The translations under genes and the position numbers were made by a program. A stretch of 64,000 nt of DNA from Bin5 sp965204525 (GTDB taxonomy: Bacteria; Chloroflexota; Anaerolineae; Caldilineales; Caldilineaceae): contig OZ241994.1 in assembly GCA_965204525.1 (NCBI GenBank), positions 4,836,001 to 4,900,000 of the forward strand. The letters are read 5' to 3'. This document shows, piece by piece, positions 36,468 to 45,808 of this stretch. The notes beneath the pieces are model-generated. The model saw only the letters and a list, made by a program, of their open reading frames with translations. It ran no database searches and was not told the DNA's origin. The first letter of the stretch is position 1. Each line of letters begins with the position of its first letter.

Positions 36468-37406
36468 TTATTCGATGCGTATCCGTGGGTCAATCAGGGC
36501 ATAGGTCAGATCGGTCAGCAGGTTTACCACGACAACGATAACGGCCAGCAGAAACACGATGGACTGCACGACCTGGTAGTCCAGGTGCAACACCGAGTCG
36601 GTGAAGAGGCGGCCGATGCCTGGCAGTGCGAACACCGTCTCCACGATGATGGTGCCGCTGAGGATATAGGCGAATTGGACACCGATCACCGTGACCACTG
36701 GCAGCAGCGCGTTGCGTATGGCGTGGGTCCCGATCACGCCTCGCTCAGCCAGCCCTTTGGCTCGCGCCGTGCGCACGTAATCCTCCCCCAACTCCTCGAT
36801 CAGGCTGCCGCGCGTGACACGCATGATGACTGCCATCTGCAGTGTGGCTATCACCATGACGGGCATGATATAGCCCTGCCAGGAGTGAAGACCAAAAGGG
36901 GGCAGCCATTTGAGTACCAAGGAAAAGAGCACGATCAACATCAGCGCAATCCAAAAGTTGGGCAAGGCGATGCCCAGCGTTGAAAAAATGGTGGCCGCGT
37001 AGTCAAAGAGGGAGTTGCGCTTTGTCGCGGCCATAATGCCCATCGGGATGGCCAGGGCAAGCGCGATGATCAACCCGGCCGCGCTTATAATGAACGTCAC
37101 CGGAACGGCTTCAAAGATCATCTCGCGTACGGGCACGCCGGGCCGGAAGATGGATTTGCCAAAGTTGCCGGTAAACATATTCTTGACCCAGAGCAGATAC
37201 TGGACGTGCCAGGGATCATCCAAGCCCCACCTGCGGTGAATGGCATCGATCTGCTCCTCGGTCATCCGTATCCCTCCCCCTCCCTCTCCCAGCAAGATCA
37301 TTACCGGGTCGCCCGGCAGCAGGCGCATAATGAGAAACGTCACCACGCTGATCAATAACAGGACGACCAGCCCCTCGGCCAAACGTACAACGGTATATCG
37401 TGCCAT
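36468..37406 (-). CDS. Peptide ABC transporter permease (DppB type)
   Basis: Membrane subunit of permease pair A. 312 residues from the ATG at 37406 (MARYTVVRLAEGLVVLLLISVV); the frame extends 19 codons upstream without signal. TM1 is at about 9-30, the periplasmic loop carries LLPGDPV, and the EAA-like loop is EELGEDYVRTARAKGLAERGVI. The C-terminal NLLTDLTYALIDPRIRIE is characteristic of DppB. The 194-base gap to the preceding gene suggests a separate promoter for pair A. Confidence 0.9.
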   Translation of the reverse strand: MARYTVVRLAEGLVVLLLISVVTFLIMRLLPGDPVMILLGEGGGGIRMTEEQIDAIHRRWGLDDPWHVQYLLWVKNMFTGNFGKSIFRPGVPVREMIFEAVPVTFIISAAGLIIALALAIPMGIMAATKRNSLFDYAATIFSTLGIALPNFWIALMLIVLFSLVLKWLPPFGLHSWQGYIMPVMVIATLQMAVIMRVTRGSLIEELGEDYVRTARAKGLAERGVIGTHAIRNALLPVVTVIGVQFAYILSGTIIVETVFALPGIGRLFTDSVLHLDYQVVQSIVFLLAVIVVVVNLLTDLTYALIDPRIRIE

Positions 37407-37600
37407 AGTACTATCCCGCCGCTGATCACTGTGACCGTAGCGAGCATTTCCTCCTTCGCACAAAAAACATTCCTGGTTCGTCCCTGTGCAGATGGTGAGC
37501 AGTCGAGAACGGCGAGTTTATTTTGAGCCTTCGGTGTAAAACGATGACCCATCCAGACAAGAGACTCTGATCCCGATAAATTGGCTTGATCCTATAGCCT

Positions 37601-38509
37601 TCAAACCCGCTTTAGCCTGGGATCAAGAGCATCTCTTAGCCTGTCTCCAAAGAAATTCAGAACAAGGATGACGACGAAGATTATTATACCAGGGGCCAGG
37701 GTGTACCAAGGAGCCAGGTATAGATACCTTTGGGCATCTCGCAACATGGTTCCCCAGGTGGCCGTGGGTGGCTGAATGCCCAGTCCTAGATAGCTTAGGC
37801 CCGCCTCGATCGAAATGGCCAGGGCCATCCCCAAGGTAATTTGAACCAAAATCGGTGCCATAGTATTGGGCAGAATGGTCCTGAACATGATTCTGGAGCT
37901 GCCAGCCCCGCAAGCCCGACTGGCAACGACGAACTCTACATCCTTAAGGACAAGGACACTGCCACGAACCAATCGAGCGAAGCGAGGGGTGAAGAGGAAG
38001 CCAATCGAGACGATGATTGAGAAGGGAGAAGCACCCAAGGCAGCCACGATCAGTATGGTGAAGATCAACGAAGGAAACGCTAACACCGCGTCCATAACTC
38101 TCATAGTGAGCCCGTCGGCCAACCCCCCATACAGCCCGGATATTAAGCCCAGAGGGATGCCAATAACAAACGCCAATCCTACCGATGCCGAACTAATGAC
38201 GATAGCCACCCGAGTACCAAAAATGATTCTGCTGAAAATGTCCCGGCCAAATTCGTCTGTTCCCAGGATGAAGTCCAGCGAGGGTGGGGATAATGCCAGT
38301 TCTGGATGGATCTCGTTCGGATCGTGCGGGCTCAAGACCCCAGGAAATAAAGTGCTCAGAAGGACTAGAAGTAATATCGTTCCAGCCAGAAGCACCGGCT
38401 TGCTCGTCTTACGCAACTGCCGTATCTTGGCCAAAGGCCCCCGTTTTATCGACTCGGGTGGTTGCTCGCGAGCAGCTATTTGACCCACTGAGTCTGTCCT
38501 TTCTTTCAA
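37601..38509 (-). CDS. Peptide ABC transporter permease (DppC type)
   Basis: Membrane subunit of permease pair B. 302 residues. The start at 38509 is a TTG; a GTG eight codons later is an alternative. The hydrophilic N-terminus (REQPPESIKRGPLAKIRQLRKTS) precedes TM1 at about 38-55. The EAA-like loop is VEFVVASRACGAGSSRIMFRTILPN, and the C-terminus is FFGDRLRDALDPRLKRV. It is nineteen bases downstream of its DppB partner. Nearby phosphotriesterase, dehydrogenase and M81 genes suggest the imported compound is processed by them (inference). Confidence 0.88.
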   Translation of the reverse strand: MKERTDSVGQIAAREQPPESIKRGPLAKIRQLRKTSKPVLLAGTILLLVLLSTLFPGVLSPHDPNEIHPELALSPPSLDFILGTDEFGRDIFSRIIFGTRVAIVISSASVGLAFVIGIPLGLISGLYGGLADGLTMRVMDAVLAFPSLIFTILIVAALGASPFSIIVSIGFLFTPRFARLVRGSVLVLKDVEFVVASRACGAGSSRIMFRTILPNTMAPILVQITLGMALAISIEAGLSYLGLGIQPPTATWGTMLRDAQRYLYLAPWYTLAPGIIIFVVILVLNFFGDRLRDALDPRLKRV

Positions 38510-38528
38510 CTAGACTTATCAACTTGCC

Positions 38529-39533
38529 TTACAATGAAAACTGAGCCCGAATGCGGGGATTCAACAGCCCATAACTAATATCGACCAGCAGGTTGACCAT
38601 GGTGAATCCGAATGCGGCCAAAAGGACTATCCCCTGCACCATCGGATAGTCCCTTTGAAAAATCGACTGTACCAGCAGCCAGCCCAACCCGGACCAGCCG
38701 AAGACCTGTTCAATGATCACCGAACCACTGAGCAGTCCCCCGACGACAATTCCTATGATGGTTAGCAACGATATGATGGAGTTCTTCAGCGCATGCCTGA
38801 GGATTATCTGGCTTTGTGTAAGCCCCTTGGCAGAGGCTGTCCGGATGTAGTCCTGCTGGAGTACCTCCAACATGTCAGCCCGCAAAAACCTCACGAAGTA
38901 AGCCGTCAAGTACAACCCCAAAGTCAAGCTAGGTAAAAAAGCCCGTTTCAGGTTCTCCACAGGACTTTCCCATAGTGGAATGTAGCCAGAGACTGGAAAC
39001 CAGCCCAGCCTAACTCCAAAAATTAGAATGAACAACAGTCCTAGCCAAAAGACCGGTATGGCGAAACCGGCGGCGGAGAAGGTACCTACCGCGTAATCAA
39101 TCATTGAACGATGCTTAACAGCGGCCAAAATGCCGGCAGGTATGGCCACGATCATGGCCATAATCACGGCGAGTACGAGTAATTCTAAGGTAGCAGGAAG
39201 CCGGCCCAAGATGATGGGTAACACGGGCAGCTCGTTTCGAACCGAATAGCCCAGATTACCCCCAAGGATACCCCTGATCCAGTAGAGGTATTGAATGTAA
39301 ATTGGTCTGTCCAGTCCCATCTCACGCCGCAGTTCCTCCAGCTTCTCCTCGTAAAGCGATTTTTGGTAGGCCGATTCTCCGGCGCCCCCTATAACGTAGC
39401 CAGCCGCATCCGCCCCAAGCATAAGCATGGCCGGGTCTCCAGGTGCCAAGCGCATGGCCACAAAGACGACGATGGAAACGAAAATCAGGACAACTACAGA
39501 AGCTAATAATCTACGTACGATGAACAAACCCAT
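38529..39533 (-). CDS. Peptide ABC transporter permease (DppB type)
   Basis: Membrane subunit of permease pair B, 334 residues, slightly longer than pair A because of an insertion in the first periplasmic loop (about 40-75, including AAGYVIGGAGESAYQKS). TM1 is near 8-28 and MRLAPGDPAMLML follows. The EAA-like loop is LEVLQQDYIRTASAKGLTQSQI and the C-terminus is NLLVDISYGLLNPRIRAQ. It starts 49 bases after the phosphotriesterase-family gene, so it is likely in the same long minus-strand transcript. Confidence 0.9.
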   Translation of the reverse strand: MGLFIVRRLLASVVVLIFVSIVVFVAMRLAPGDPAMLMLGADAAGYVIGGAGESAYQKSLYEEKLEELRREMGLDRPIYIQYLYWIRGILGGNLGYSVRNELPVLPIILGRLPATLELLVLAVIMAMIVAIPAGILAAVKHRSMIDYAVGTFSAAGFAIPVFWLGLLFILIFGVRLGWFPVSGYIPLWESPVENLKRAFLPSLTLGLYLTAYFVRFLRADMLEVLQQDYIRTASAKGLTQSQIILRHALKNSIISLLTIIGIVVGGLLSGSVIIEQVFGWSGLGWLLVQSIFQRDYPMVQGIVLLAAFGFTMVNLLVDISYGLLNPRIRAQFSL

Positions 39534-39582
39534 GTTTGTCCCTCCGAGAAGACCACCTTACTCCCTCTCCCCTGCAGCTGGG

Positions 39583-40500
39583 TCAATCTTCACCTGATAA
39601 GGCCCTACGAGGATTCTCCACAAGGAGGATTTGAATTTGTTCCTGGCTCAGGCCCGCCTCTTGGAGCATTGGCACAAACTCTGTGAGAAGAAAATCGTAG
39701 CCGGTGCCGCCGTAGGCTTTCAGGTGTGACTTCCAACAAATATCGTGGGACAAGAGGAGATGCTCCAGGTAACCTCTCTGAATGAACTCCGTGACGAGTC
39801 CCAATCTCCTGTGGACATCCCAGCTATATCGTCCTCGAAACGTATCAAATTCCACATAAGCCCCGCGCTTGGCCAGAACCTGGTGATAATCTGGGTGAGG
39901 ATAGCCATCGCAGTGCCCTACGATCACCCGTCGCAAATCTACCCCTTCCTCCTCTAGAAGGTCCAGTTGAGCCAGCCCCACCGGGCTGAGCACGGCATGA
40001 GTGGTGATCGTCAGGCCCGTTTGGCGATGCGCTCGGGCTGCCGCTCTTAGGGATCTTTCCTCTGCTGGAGAGATGAAATGCTTATCCGACCCAACCTCCC
40101 CAATGATTCCAGCCCGCACGCCGGTATCGCCCACCCCGTCGTTGATCTCAGCCACAATCTCGGCTGCGATCTCATCTACGGTGCTCTCGTACAGCGGACG
40201 GTCAAAGAAGGATTCCCGATACCAGCCACAGCCCATCACAATATGCAGTCCTGTCTCTTGTGAAATATGCTGGAGTGTACGCGGATCCCGCCCCAGCCCC
40301 CAGCTCGTCACGTCAACCACGGAGGTACCACCTGCGTCCTTGAATTGCTTTACCTCTTTGATAGCCAGCATTGCGTCGTCCACCAAATGATCGAAGTTAC
40401 CGGTCACCCGGCGCATATCGCACAGCAGATGCTCATGCGGAAGTACAATACCCAACGTGTCCGCCGCGACAGGACCCAACACTGTCATTATGTGTGACAT
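39583..40500 (-). CDS. Phosphotriesterase-family metal-dependent hydrolase (1)
   Basis: Amidohydrolase-superfamily TIM barrel related to phosphotriesterase and lactonases. 305 residues from the ATG at 40500 (AGGAGG upstream). The first metal ligands are H22 and H24 in VLPHEHLL. IIGEIGSDK occupies the position of the bridging lysine or glutamate. TTHAVLSP and VIGHCDGYP supply further histidines, and LSHDICWKSHLK the late aspartate. It is similar along its length to the gene at 41699-42634, from which it is separated by a dehydrogenase gene. Substrate (lactone, ester or phosphoester) unknown. Confidence 0.83.
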   Translation of the reverse strand: MSHIMTVLGPVAADTLGIVLPHEHLLCDMRRVTGNFDHLVDDAMLAIKEVKQFKDAGGTSVVDVTSWGLGRDPRTLQHISQETGLHIVMGCGWYRESFFDRPLYESTVDEIAAEIVAEINDGVGDTGVRAGIIGEVGSDKHFISPAEERSLRAAARAHRQTGLTITTHAVLSPVGLAQLDLLEEEGVDLRRVIVGHCDGYPHPDYHQVLAKRGAYVEFDTFRGRYSWDVHRRLGLVTEFIQRGYLEHLLLSHDICWKSHLKAYGGTGYDFLLTEFVPMLQEAGLSQEQIQILLVENPRRALSGED

Positions 40501-40580
40501 TGTTCCTCCTAACCCGGAATGGTTGAGGCTTAATTGCAAGACCTTCTTGCTCAGTGTGCAAGAAAATCAGGGGTTAGGTC

Positions 40581-41675
40581 CTAACGTGAGATCACAACCT
40601 GAGCTGGATTGATCGCCTGATAACTTGCCTTGTTACTCGTAATCTCAAAAGCTTCCGGAATCTTCTCCAACCCTTCAAGCAGGTGGGTGATCGTTGGCTT
40701 CACGCTCACCCGTTTAGAAGCGAGCAGATCGACGGTGTACGCCAACCGCCCTGGTGCTTCGGGAAAGAGGTAGACCAGACTCTTTTGTCGAAAGACATCG
40801 GTATCTAATGCCACGGGTTGACCGAAAAGTGCTACCTGAACGATTTTTCCATAATCTCTCATTACTTCAATGGTCTGAATTAGGGTGGAGCTACCGGCCA
40901 AGCCTTGTTCGGGGTGGCCTCCCGCACACTCAAATGCCACCTCAACTCCCGAACCATTCGTAATATCCAGTATGCTGCTTACCGGATCATCATTCTTGGC
41001 ATTGATGGTGACATCAACGCCCAACTTTTTAGCTATACTCAATGTCTCCTCACGGACGTCGACCCCGATGACGCGCCTTGCTCCCGACACTTTAGCCACT
41101 TGAGCACAGTACAGTCCCATAACTCCCTGGCCGAATACGGCCACAGTGTCCCCCATCTCGATCTTGGCGGTGGCCACCGCGGTAACAGCACCGCTAAGCG
41201 GCTGGATGATCGCTCCCTCATGATCATCGACACCCTGCGGGATTTTGACCAGAATCTCTGCCGGCAGGGCCAAGTATTCGGCAAAGGCACCCGGCAAATG
41301 CCGGCCAATCACGGGTCCCCGGCGGCAGCGGTGTTGTTGCCCGGTCAGGCACAGGGGGCATTCGTGGCATGGCACGTAGGAACCGGCTGCGACCCGGTCA
41401 CCTGCCTTCAACCCTTTGACTCCATCGCCAACTTCTACAACCTCGGCACAAAACTCGTGCCCGAAAAGTTGGATGGGCGCGCTCTCCGCGATTAACTTGC
41501 GGATGGTTTTTACGCCTAGTGTAGGCAGACCCAAAGCTCTGATTGCCTCCGTAACGCTGGGCTGAACCACCTTCGTTTTGGCAATAACCCAACCGGGTTT
41601 CAGTTCTGGAACGGGTATCTCGTCAAGCCGCATGTCACCAAAATCGTACCACCGCCAGGCTTTCATTGTCTTCAT
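40581..41675 (-). CDS. Zinc-dependent medium-chain alcohol dehydrogenase
   Basis: NAD(P)-dependent oxidation of an alcohol, polyol or amino alcohol (threonine/sorbitol dehydrogenase-like). 364 residues. The catalytic-zinc region is GHEFCAEVVEVGDGV. The structural-zinc cysteines lie in VPCHECPLCLTGQQHRC. The Rossmann region is VAVFGQGVMGLYCAQVAKVSGARRVIGVD. It sits between two phosphotriesterase-family genes with small gaps (23 and 80 bases), so the three were probably acquired and are expressed together. A lactone-alcohol conversion is one possible pathway (inference). Confidence 0.87.
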   Translation of the reverse strand: MKTMKAWRWYDFGDMRLDEIPVPELKPGWVIAKTKVVQPSVTEAIRALGLPTLGVKTIRKLIAESAPIQLFGHEFCAEVVEVGDGVKGLKAGDRVAAGSYVPCHECPLCLTGQQHRCRRGPVIGRHLPGAFAEYLALPAEILVKIPQGVDDHEGAIIQPLSGAVTAVATAKIEMGDTVAVFGQGVMGLYCAQVAKVSGARRVIGVDVREETLSIAKKLGVDVTINAKNDDPVSSILDITNGSGVEVAFECAGGHPEQGLAGSSTLIQTIEVMRDYGKIVQVALFGQPVALDTDVFRQKSLVYLFPEAPGRLAYTVDLLASKRVSVKPTITHLLEGLEKIPEAFEITSNKASYQAINPAQVVISR

Positions 41676-41698
41676 AGGGCTTATTCTTCTCCTTTCAC

Positions 41699-42634
41699 TT
41701 AGAAAGCCAGAACCCGTTTAGGATTTTCCACCGTCATCATTTCGATCTGCTCCTCACTGACCCCCGCTTCCCTCAGGGCCGGTAGGAATTTTGCCAGGAC
41801 GTGGTCATAGCCAATACCCCCGTTCAGGTGTAAGTGCGAGCGTAAACAGACATCAGAGGAGAGAAGGATCTGAGATACATAGCCACGCCTGAGGAGCTCT
41901 ATCAAAGCGGCGATGCGGCGCTCATCGGGGCAATGATAACGCTTGCCGATGTCATCATACTGTACATAAGCTCCCCGCTTGACAATCGCTTCATGATAGT
42001 CCAGGCTAAGATAGGTGTCGCAGTGCCCCACAATGACTCGCCGCAAATCTGCCCCTTCTTCCTGTAGAATATCCAGTTGATCGAGGCCCACCGGGTAGAG
42101 GAAAGCATGGGTGGTGATAGCCGCGCCCGTCCGATTATGGGCTCTAGCGGCAGCCCGAAATACACGTTCCTCAGCCGGGGAAATATAATCTTTGTCAGCA
42201 CCGATCTCACCAATGATCCCCGCCCGAATCCCGGTGTCATCCGCACCTTCGGTAAGGTCTCGCACGATTTCGGCCGCCAGCTCATTGGCATTGGCGCGCT
42301 CGATTCGTTCGGGCAAGAATGGCCCCCGATACCAGCCACAGCCCATAATGACATTTAGACCAGTGGCTTCCGCGATACGCTTGAGACCTTGGGGATTACG
42401 TCGCAAATCAGGTGTGGTGACCTCCACCACGGATCGGCCGCCCGCTTTCTGAAAATAAGCGAGTTCGTCGATAATCAACGCCTCGTCGATGAGAAGCCCA
42501 TCAGCCATACAACCAGTCCAGGCCAGAAATGCATCCCCGCTGACATAGTAGCTGTCCAAGATGAGATGCTCGTGAGCCGCGGTAACACCCAGTTCATCTG
42601 GCGAGATAGGACCCAAAACCGTCATGATTTGCAT
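41699..42634 (-). CDS. Phosphotriesterase-family metal-dependent hydrolase (2)
   Basis: Paralogue of the hydrolase at 39583-40500. 311 residues from the ATG at 42634, which has GGAGG eight bases upstream (a TTG two codons earlier is less likely). H21 and H23 lie in TAAHEHLILD (positions from this start). Also visible are IIGEIGADKDYISPAEE, TTHAFLYPVG, VIGHCDTYL and LLSSDVCLRSHLH. Duplicated hydrolases around one dehydrogenase suggest two related substrates or two steps in one pathway. Confidence 0.83.
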   Translation of the reverse strand: MQIMTVLGPISPDELGVTAAHEHLILDSYYVSGDAFLAWTGCMADGLLIDEALIIDELAYFQKAGGRSVVEVTTPDLRRNPQGLKRIAEATGLNVIMGCGWYRGPFLPERIERANANELAAEIVRDLTEGADDTGIRAGIIGEIGADKDYISPAEERVFRAAARAHNRTGAAITTHAFLYPVGLDQLDILQEEGADLRRVIVGHCDTYLSLDYHEAIVKRGAYVQYDDIGKRYHCPDERRIAALIELLRRGYVSQILLSSDVCLRSHLHLNGGIGYDHVLAKFLPALREAGVSEEQIEMMTVENPKRVLAF

Positions 42635-42732
42635 TCTCAATTCCTCCTTCCAGCAACGAGAATAAAAATGGTTTTTCGGGGAACCTACCCCGCCTATGCC
42701 AGCATAGTATGCCCCCCGGTCTGCGACGCTAT

Positions 42733-44217
42733 TTACAAGGGAGTCCAGGAAAAGTCGCGGTCTAGCGGATACAGGGGGCGAGGGACCCGCCTGAAGGGCA
42801 GCAAATTAAGATTGGAGGTGCTGAAGCCCGGCGTGTCCAAGGGTAGAGCTTCCGTCATGATCTCGGTATACGCGGCCCGAAAAGCCCCGTTCTCCCGAAC
42901 CACGACGATCTTGGCCTCGCTAGGTTCAAGGCCAACGCTGCGGTAAAGCTCCGGGTCAAAGGTGGATATGGCGCGTTCGCTCAGCACCAGGAAGATGCCT
43001 CCTGACTGAAGCACCACCGTTCGCCCCATGTTGGCCTTTAGCCCGGTATATAGAGGGCCTTTATAGGTAAATTGGCCGTCGGAAATAAGCCGCACAATAC
43101 CGGTCACCGGCACGGGCTGACTGTAGACCTGATCGATTTTAGCCCCGACTTCCAGGGTCACTTTCTGACCGACTCCTGCCTCAATAGCCTGAGCCACCGC
43201 CTGAGAATCCACCAGAGTGAGTAAAGTTCGCCCCTCTATCTTTTGCTCTACCAGAGCTTGAAGCGCGAGGGTACTATCTCCCGGCGAGCCTCCACTGATG
43301 TTATCACTGGCGTAGGAAAGTATCACCGGGCCCTCTGTCTGAAGAGCCCGCTCAATCGCATCGGCCAATGAAAATAATGGCACCTTAAACTGCTGCCGCC
43401 GCTCCCATAGCATCTGGCCCAATTCGTCCGCCAACCCTTGGGCCAGGGCAGGATCATTGTCTGTGACCACCACCATCGTAGACCCCATCTCCTCCACATC
43501 CAACCAGGGCTGCACAGGGAAGACGGAAATGGAAACCACCCCTGGTTGCTTCTCCAGCTCCTTGGCGCGAGCCACCAACTCGGCCATTGGCCCCTCGATG
43601 CTGGTCGGCATCCGCTCCGGGTACGTGATTACGGGCACCTTTCGAAAGGCTACTGTAGGCCGAAGCTGGCCCTTTGACATTAAAAAGAGAATATTGGCCG
43701 CTCGCTGGCCGGTGTCGTGCTGGTCCGTGTGGGGGTGGGTACGGTAGCCCGCCAAGGCGTCAGCAGAACTTATCATAAGCCGGGTGATGTTGGCATGCAT
43801 GTCCAAGCTAGCCACCAGCGGCCGGTCCTCTCCTACCAGGTCACGGACGGCAGCCAGCAAATCACCCTCAGGATCATCAAGTTCCTCCACCGCCATAGAA
43901 CCATGCAGAGCCAGCAAGATCCCGTCCAACTGACCGGCCTCTTGCAGACCGGCCAGGAGGTTGGTCTTGATAAAATTGTAAGCCTCATGAGTAAGCCGTC
44001 CAGAAGAGATAGCCCGGGCCCCAATAATAGGTAAAAATTCGACCCCCTCCGCTTGAGCAGCATCGATGAAGCCGGCCATTTCCGTGTTTGTACCTCGAAA
44101 CCGTTGCAAAATCTCGTCTCCCAAGCAGAGGTGGTCCGCTCGGAAATCATCGAGTGTGGTCTCAAGCGGTGAAAAGGTGTTTGCTTCTTGCAATATATAA
44201 CCGGCAGCCAGTCGCAT
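42733..44217 (-). CDS. M81 family metallopeptidase (MlrC-like)
   Basis: 494 residues from the ATG at 44217 (AAGGAG at six bases; the frame begins at a TTG two codons earlier). Family motifs are GYILQEANTFSP, LALHGSMAVEELDDPEGD, LDMHANITRLMI, HPHTDQHDTGQRAA, and the loop YASDNISGGSPGDST, close to the canonical form and to the protein at 21907. It is seventeen bases downstream of the class III aminotransferase gene and upstream of the phosphotriesterase gene, in a continuous minus-strand run. Confidence 0.85.
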   Translation of the reverse strand: MRLAAGYILQEANTFSPLETTLDDFRADHLCLGDEILQRFRGTNTEMAGFIDAAQAEGVEFLPIIGARAISSGRLTHEAYNFIKTNLLAGLQEAGQLDGILLALHGSMAVEELDDPEGDLLAAVRDLVGEDRPLVASLDMHANITRLMISSADALAGYRTHPHTDQHDTGQRAANILFLMSKGQLRPTVAFRKVPVITYPERMPTSIEGPMAELVARAKELEKQPGVVSISVFPVQPWLDVEEMGSTMVVVTDNDPALAQGLADELGQMLWERRQQFKVPLFSLADAIERALQTEGPVILSYASDNISGGSPGDSTLALQALVEQKIEGRTLLTLVDSQAVAQAIEAGVGQKVTLEVGAKIDQVYSQPVPVTGIVRLISDGQFTYKGPLYTGLKANMGRTVVLQSGGIFLVLSERAISTFDPELYRSVGLEPSEAKIVVVRENGAFRAAYTEIMTEALPLDTPGFSTSNLNLLPFRRVPRPLYPLDRDFSWTPL

Positions 44218-44240
44218 GGGCAACTCCTTTAAATAATTTC

Positions 44241-45524
44241 TTAAACAATCTCCCGTATGGCTGCCTCTATGCCCTCGAGCGCTCGATCTACATCCTCTTT
44301 GGTGTGGGCCGAGGACATGCTCAGGTGCAGACCACTGTGAAAATGTATGCCATGACGCAGGGCGGCGGCACAGAACTGATGGAGTAGCCTCGTGTCGCTC
44401 TGGGCCACCGTGGCATAGTCGGTGGGCTCCTCATCCAGGCCGAAAAGTAAGCAAAATTCGGCCCCAATCGCCTGGAGCCAACACCTCACCCCTGTCCGGG
44501 CAATAATCTCGCGGATACCCTCGTATAGATCGTCACATCGCCCCAGCAACTTCTCGTAGAAGTCGAACTGGGTAATCTCATCCAGAACTGCATTTGCAGC
44601 CATAACGGCCGTGAGGTGACCAGGATAAGTACCACTGTGCTGGGCTTGCCCCAGAGGAGCAATGTCCGCCATGATCTCCCGTTTGCCGGCAAAGACGCTG
44701 ATAGGCATCCCCCCGCCCAGGGCCTTACCCACAGCACAAAGATCAGGCGTCACCCCCAGAAAAGCCTGAGCACAGCCCGGCCCGGTGCGGAATGCGGACA
44801 GGATTTCGTCAAAGATGAGGACAACATCGTTGGCTGTTGTCAAATCACGCATGGCCTCTAAATAGCCCGGTCTGGGCCGGATCCCACCACCGTTGTAGTT
44901 AATGGGTTCGAGGATGACGGCAGCGATCTCATCACTCCGGCTGACGAGGGTTTCCTCAAGCCTCTCGAGATCATTGAATGGCAGGACGATCACCAGCTCG
45001 TCAAGACCTTTGGGGACGCCGCCGCTCTCGCGGCGGATATTTGGTAAGCCTTGGCCTGGCGCAGGAGAATGATTATACTGCAAGTAGTCGTGATAGCCGT
45101 GGAAATGGCCTTCGAACTTTACAATCTTGTCCTTGCCTGTGTACTCCCGGGCCAAGCGAAGGAGATAATAGGTCGTCTCTGTCCCAGACATGGTGAAGCG
45201 TACGAGATCAGCGCAGGGCAGAATATCCACCAGTTTCTTGGCCAGCCGGCTATGGTACGGCGTTTCATGAGAACAGATGATGCCCAAATCCAGGGCCTTG
45301 GCAATGGCTGCCCGCACCCTGGGGTGGCCATGGCCCAGGAACGAGGCGCCGAAAGACATATGTAAGTCCACATACTCCCGTCCCTCCAAGTCATAGACCT
45401 TGCTACCCTCCCCTTGGGTGACGTAGAAGGGCTGGCCCAGGGCGTGGTTCAGGCGGCCAGATCCACACAGCCCACCAACCAGATAACCCGAAGCAAATTC
45501 ATAGAGATCGTCGGCTTTGCTCAC
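44241..45524 (-). CDS. Class III aminotransferase, glutamate-1-semialdehyde aminomutase-like
   Basis: PLP-dependent, 427 residues. Motifs: GLCGSGRLNHALGQPFY near the start, SGTETTYYLLRLAREYTGKDKIVKFEGHFHGYHDYL in the cofactor-phosphate region, VLIFDEILSAFRTGPGC, and the Schiff-base lysine in AVGKALGGGMPISVF. The layout is that of GSA aminomutase relatives. In this catabolic setting, without other haem genes, a transaminase on an amine or amino acid is more likely than haem synthesis. The start is a GTG with GAGGAAAA upstream. A structured 285-base gap separates it from the binding-protein gene. Confidence 0.83.
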   Translation of the reverse strand: MSKADDLYEFASGYLVGGLCGSGRLNHALGQPFYVTQGEGSKVYDLEGREYVDLHMSFGASFLGHGHPRVRAAIAKALDLGIICSHETPYHSRLAKKLVDILPCADLVRFTMSGTETTYYLLRLAREYTGKDKIVKFEGHFHGYHDYLQYNHSPAPGQGLPNIRRESGGVPKGLDELVIVLPFNDLERLEETLVSRSDEIAAVILEPINYNGGGIRPRPGYLEAMRDLTTANDVVLIFDEILSAFRTGPGCAQAFLGVTPDLCAVGKALGGGMPISVFAGKREIMADIAPLGQAQHSGTYPGHLTAVMAANAVLDEITQFDFYEKLLGRCDDLYEGIREIIARTGVRCWLQAIGAEFCLLFGLDEEPTDYATVAQSDTRLLHQFCAAALRHGIHFHSGLHLSMSSAHTKEDVDRALEGIEAAIREIV

Positions 45525-45544
45525 TGCTTTTCCTCAATAGATAG

Positions 45545-45735
45545 TTAAGCCGAAAGTAAGGAGCGGGGCGTAAGAAAAGGGCCTACTCCCTACTTCCGGA
45601 CTTAATCGTCATTCCTTTGCCAAAAGACTTTCTAACGGACACACTTTCGATTTGACAGAGCTGGCTTGCCCCAGACCGCCGAGACAGCTTACATTTGTCG
45701 GCGGTCGTCCATCATCGGTCTGGGCGTTGCCCCAC
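45545..45735. other. Intergenic region with nested inverted repeats
   Basis: No gene lies between 45525 and 45808. Bases 45545-45563 and 45586-45605 are imperfect inverted repeats of about 19 bases. Further on, CCCAGACCG and CGGTCTGGG (about 45672-45730) enclose a second stem (CCGCCGA with TCGGCGG). Their position downstream of a binding-protein gene fits mRNA-stabilising or terminating structures, or a small mobile repeat. Confidence 0.45.
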
Positions 45736-45808
45736 CACATTTGGGGCCAAAACGTTGTCAAGTATTGGCTGTGTCCGTTAGCAAAATCGTAACAAATTAG
45801 TGGCAAAG

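Noticed and set aside
44241..45524. Assignment as hemL for haem synthesis
   Set aside because: The class III fold and motifs fit, but the neighbours are all catabolic and no other tetrapyrrole gene is present, so only a general aminotransferase call is made.
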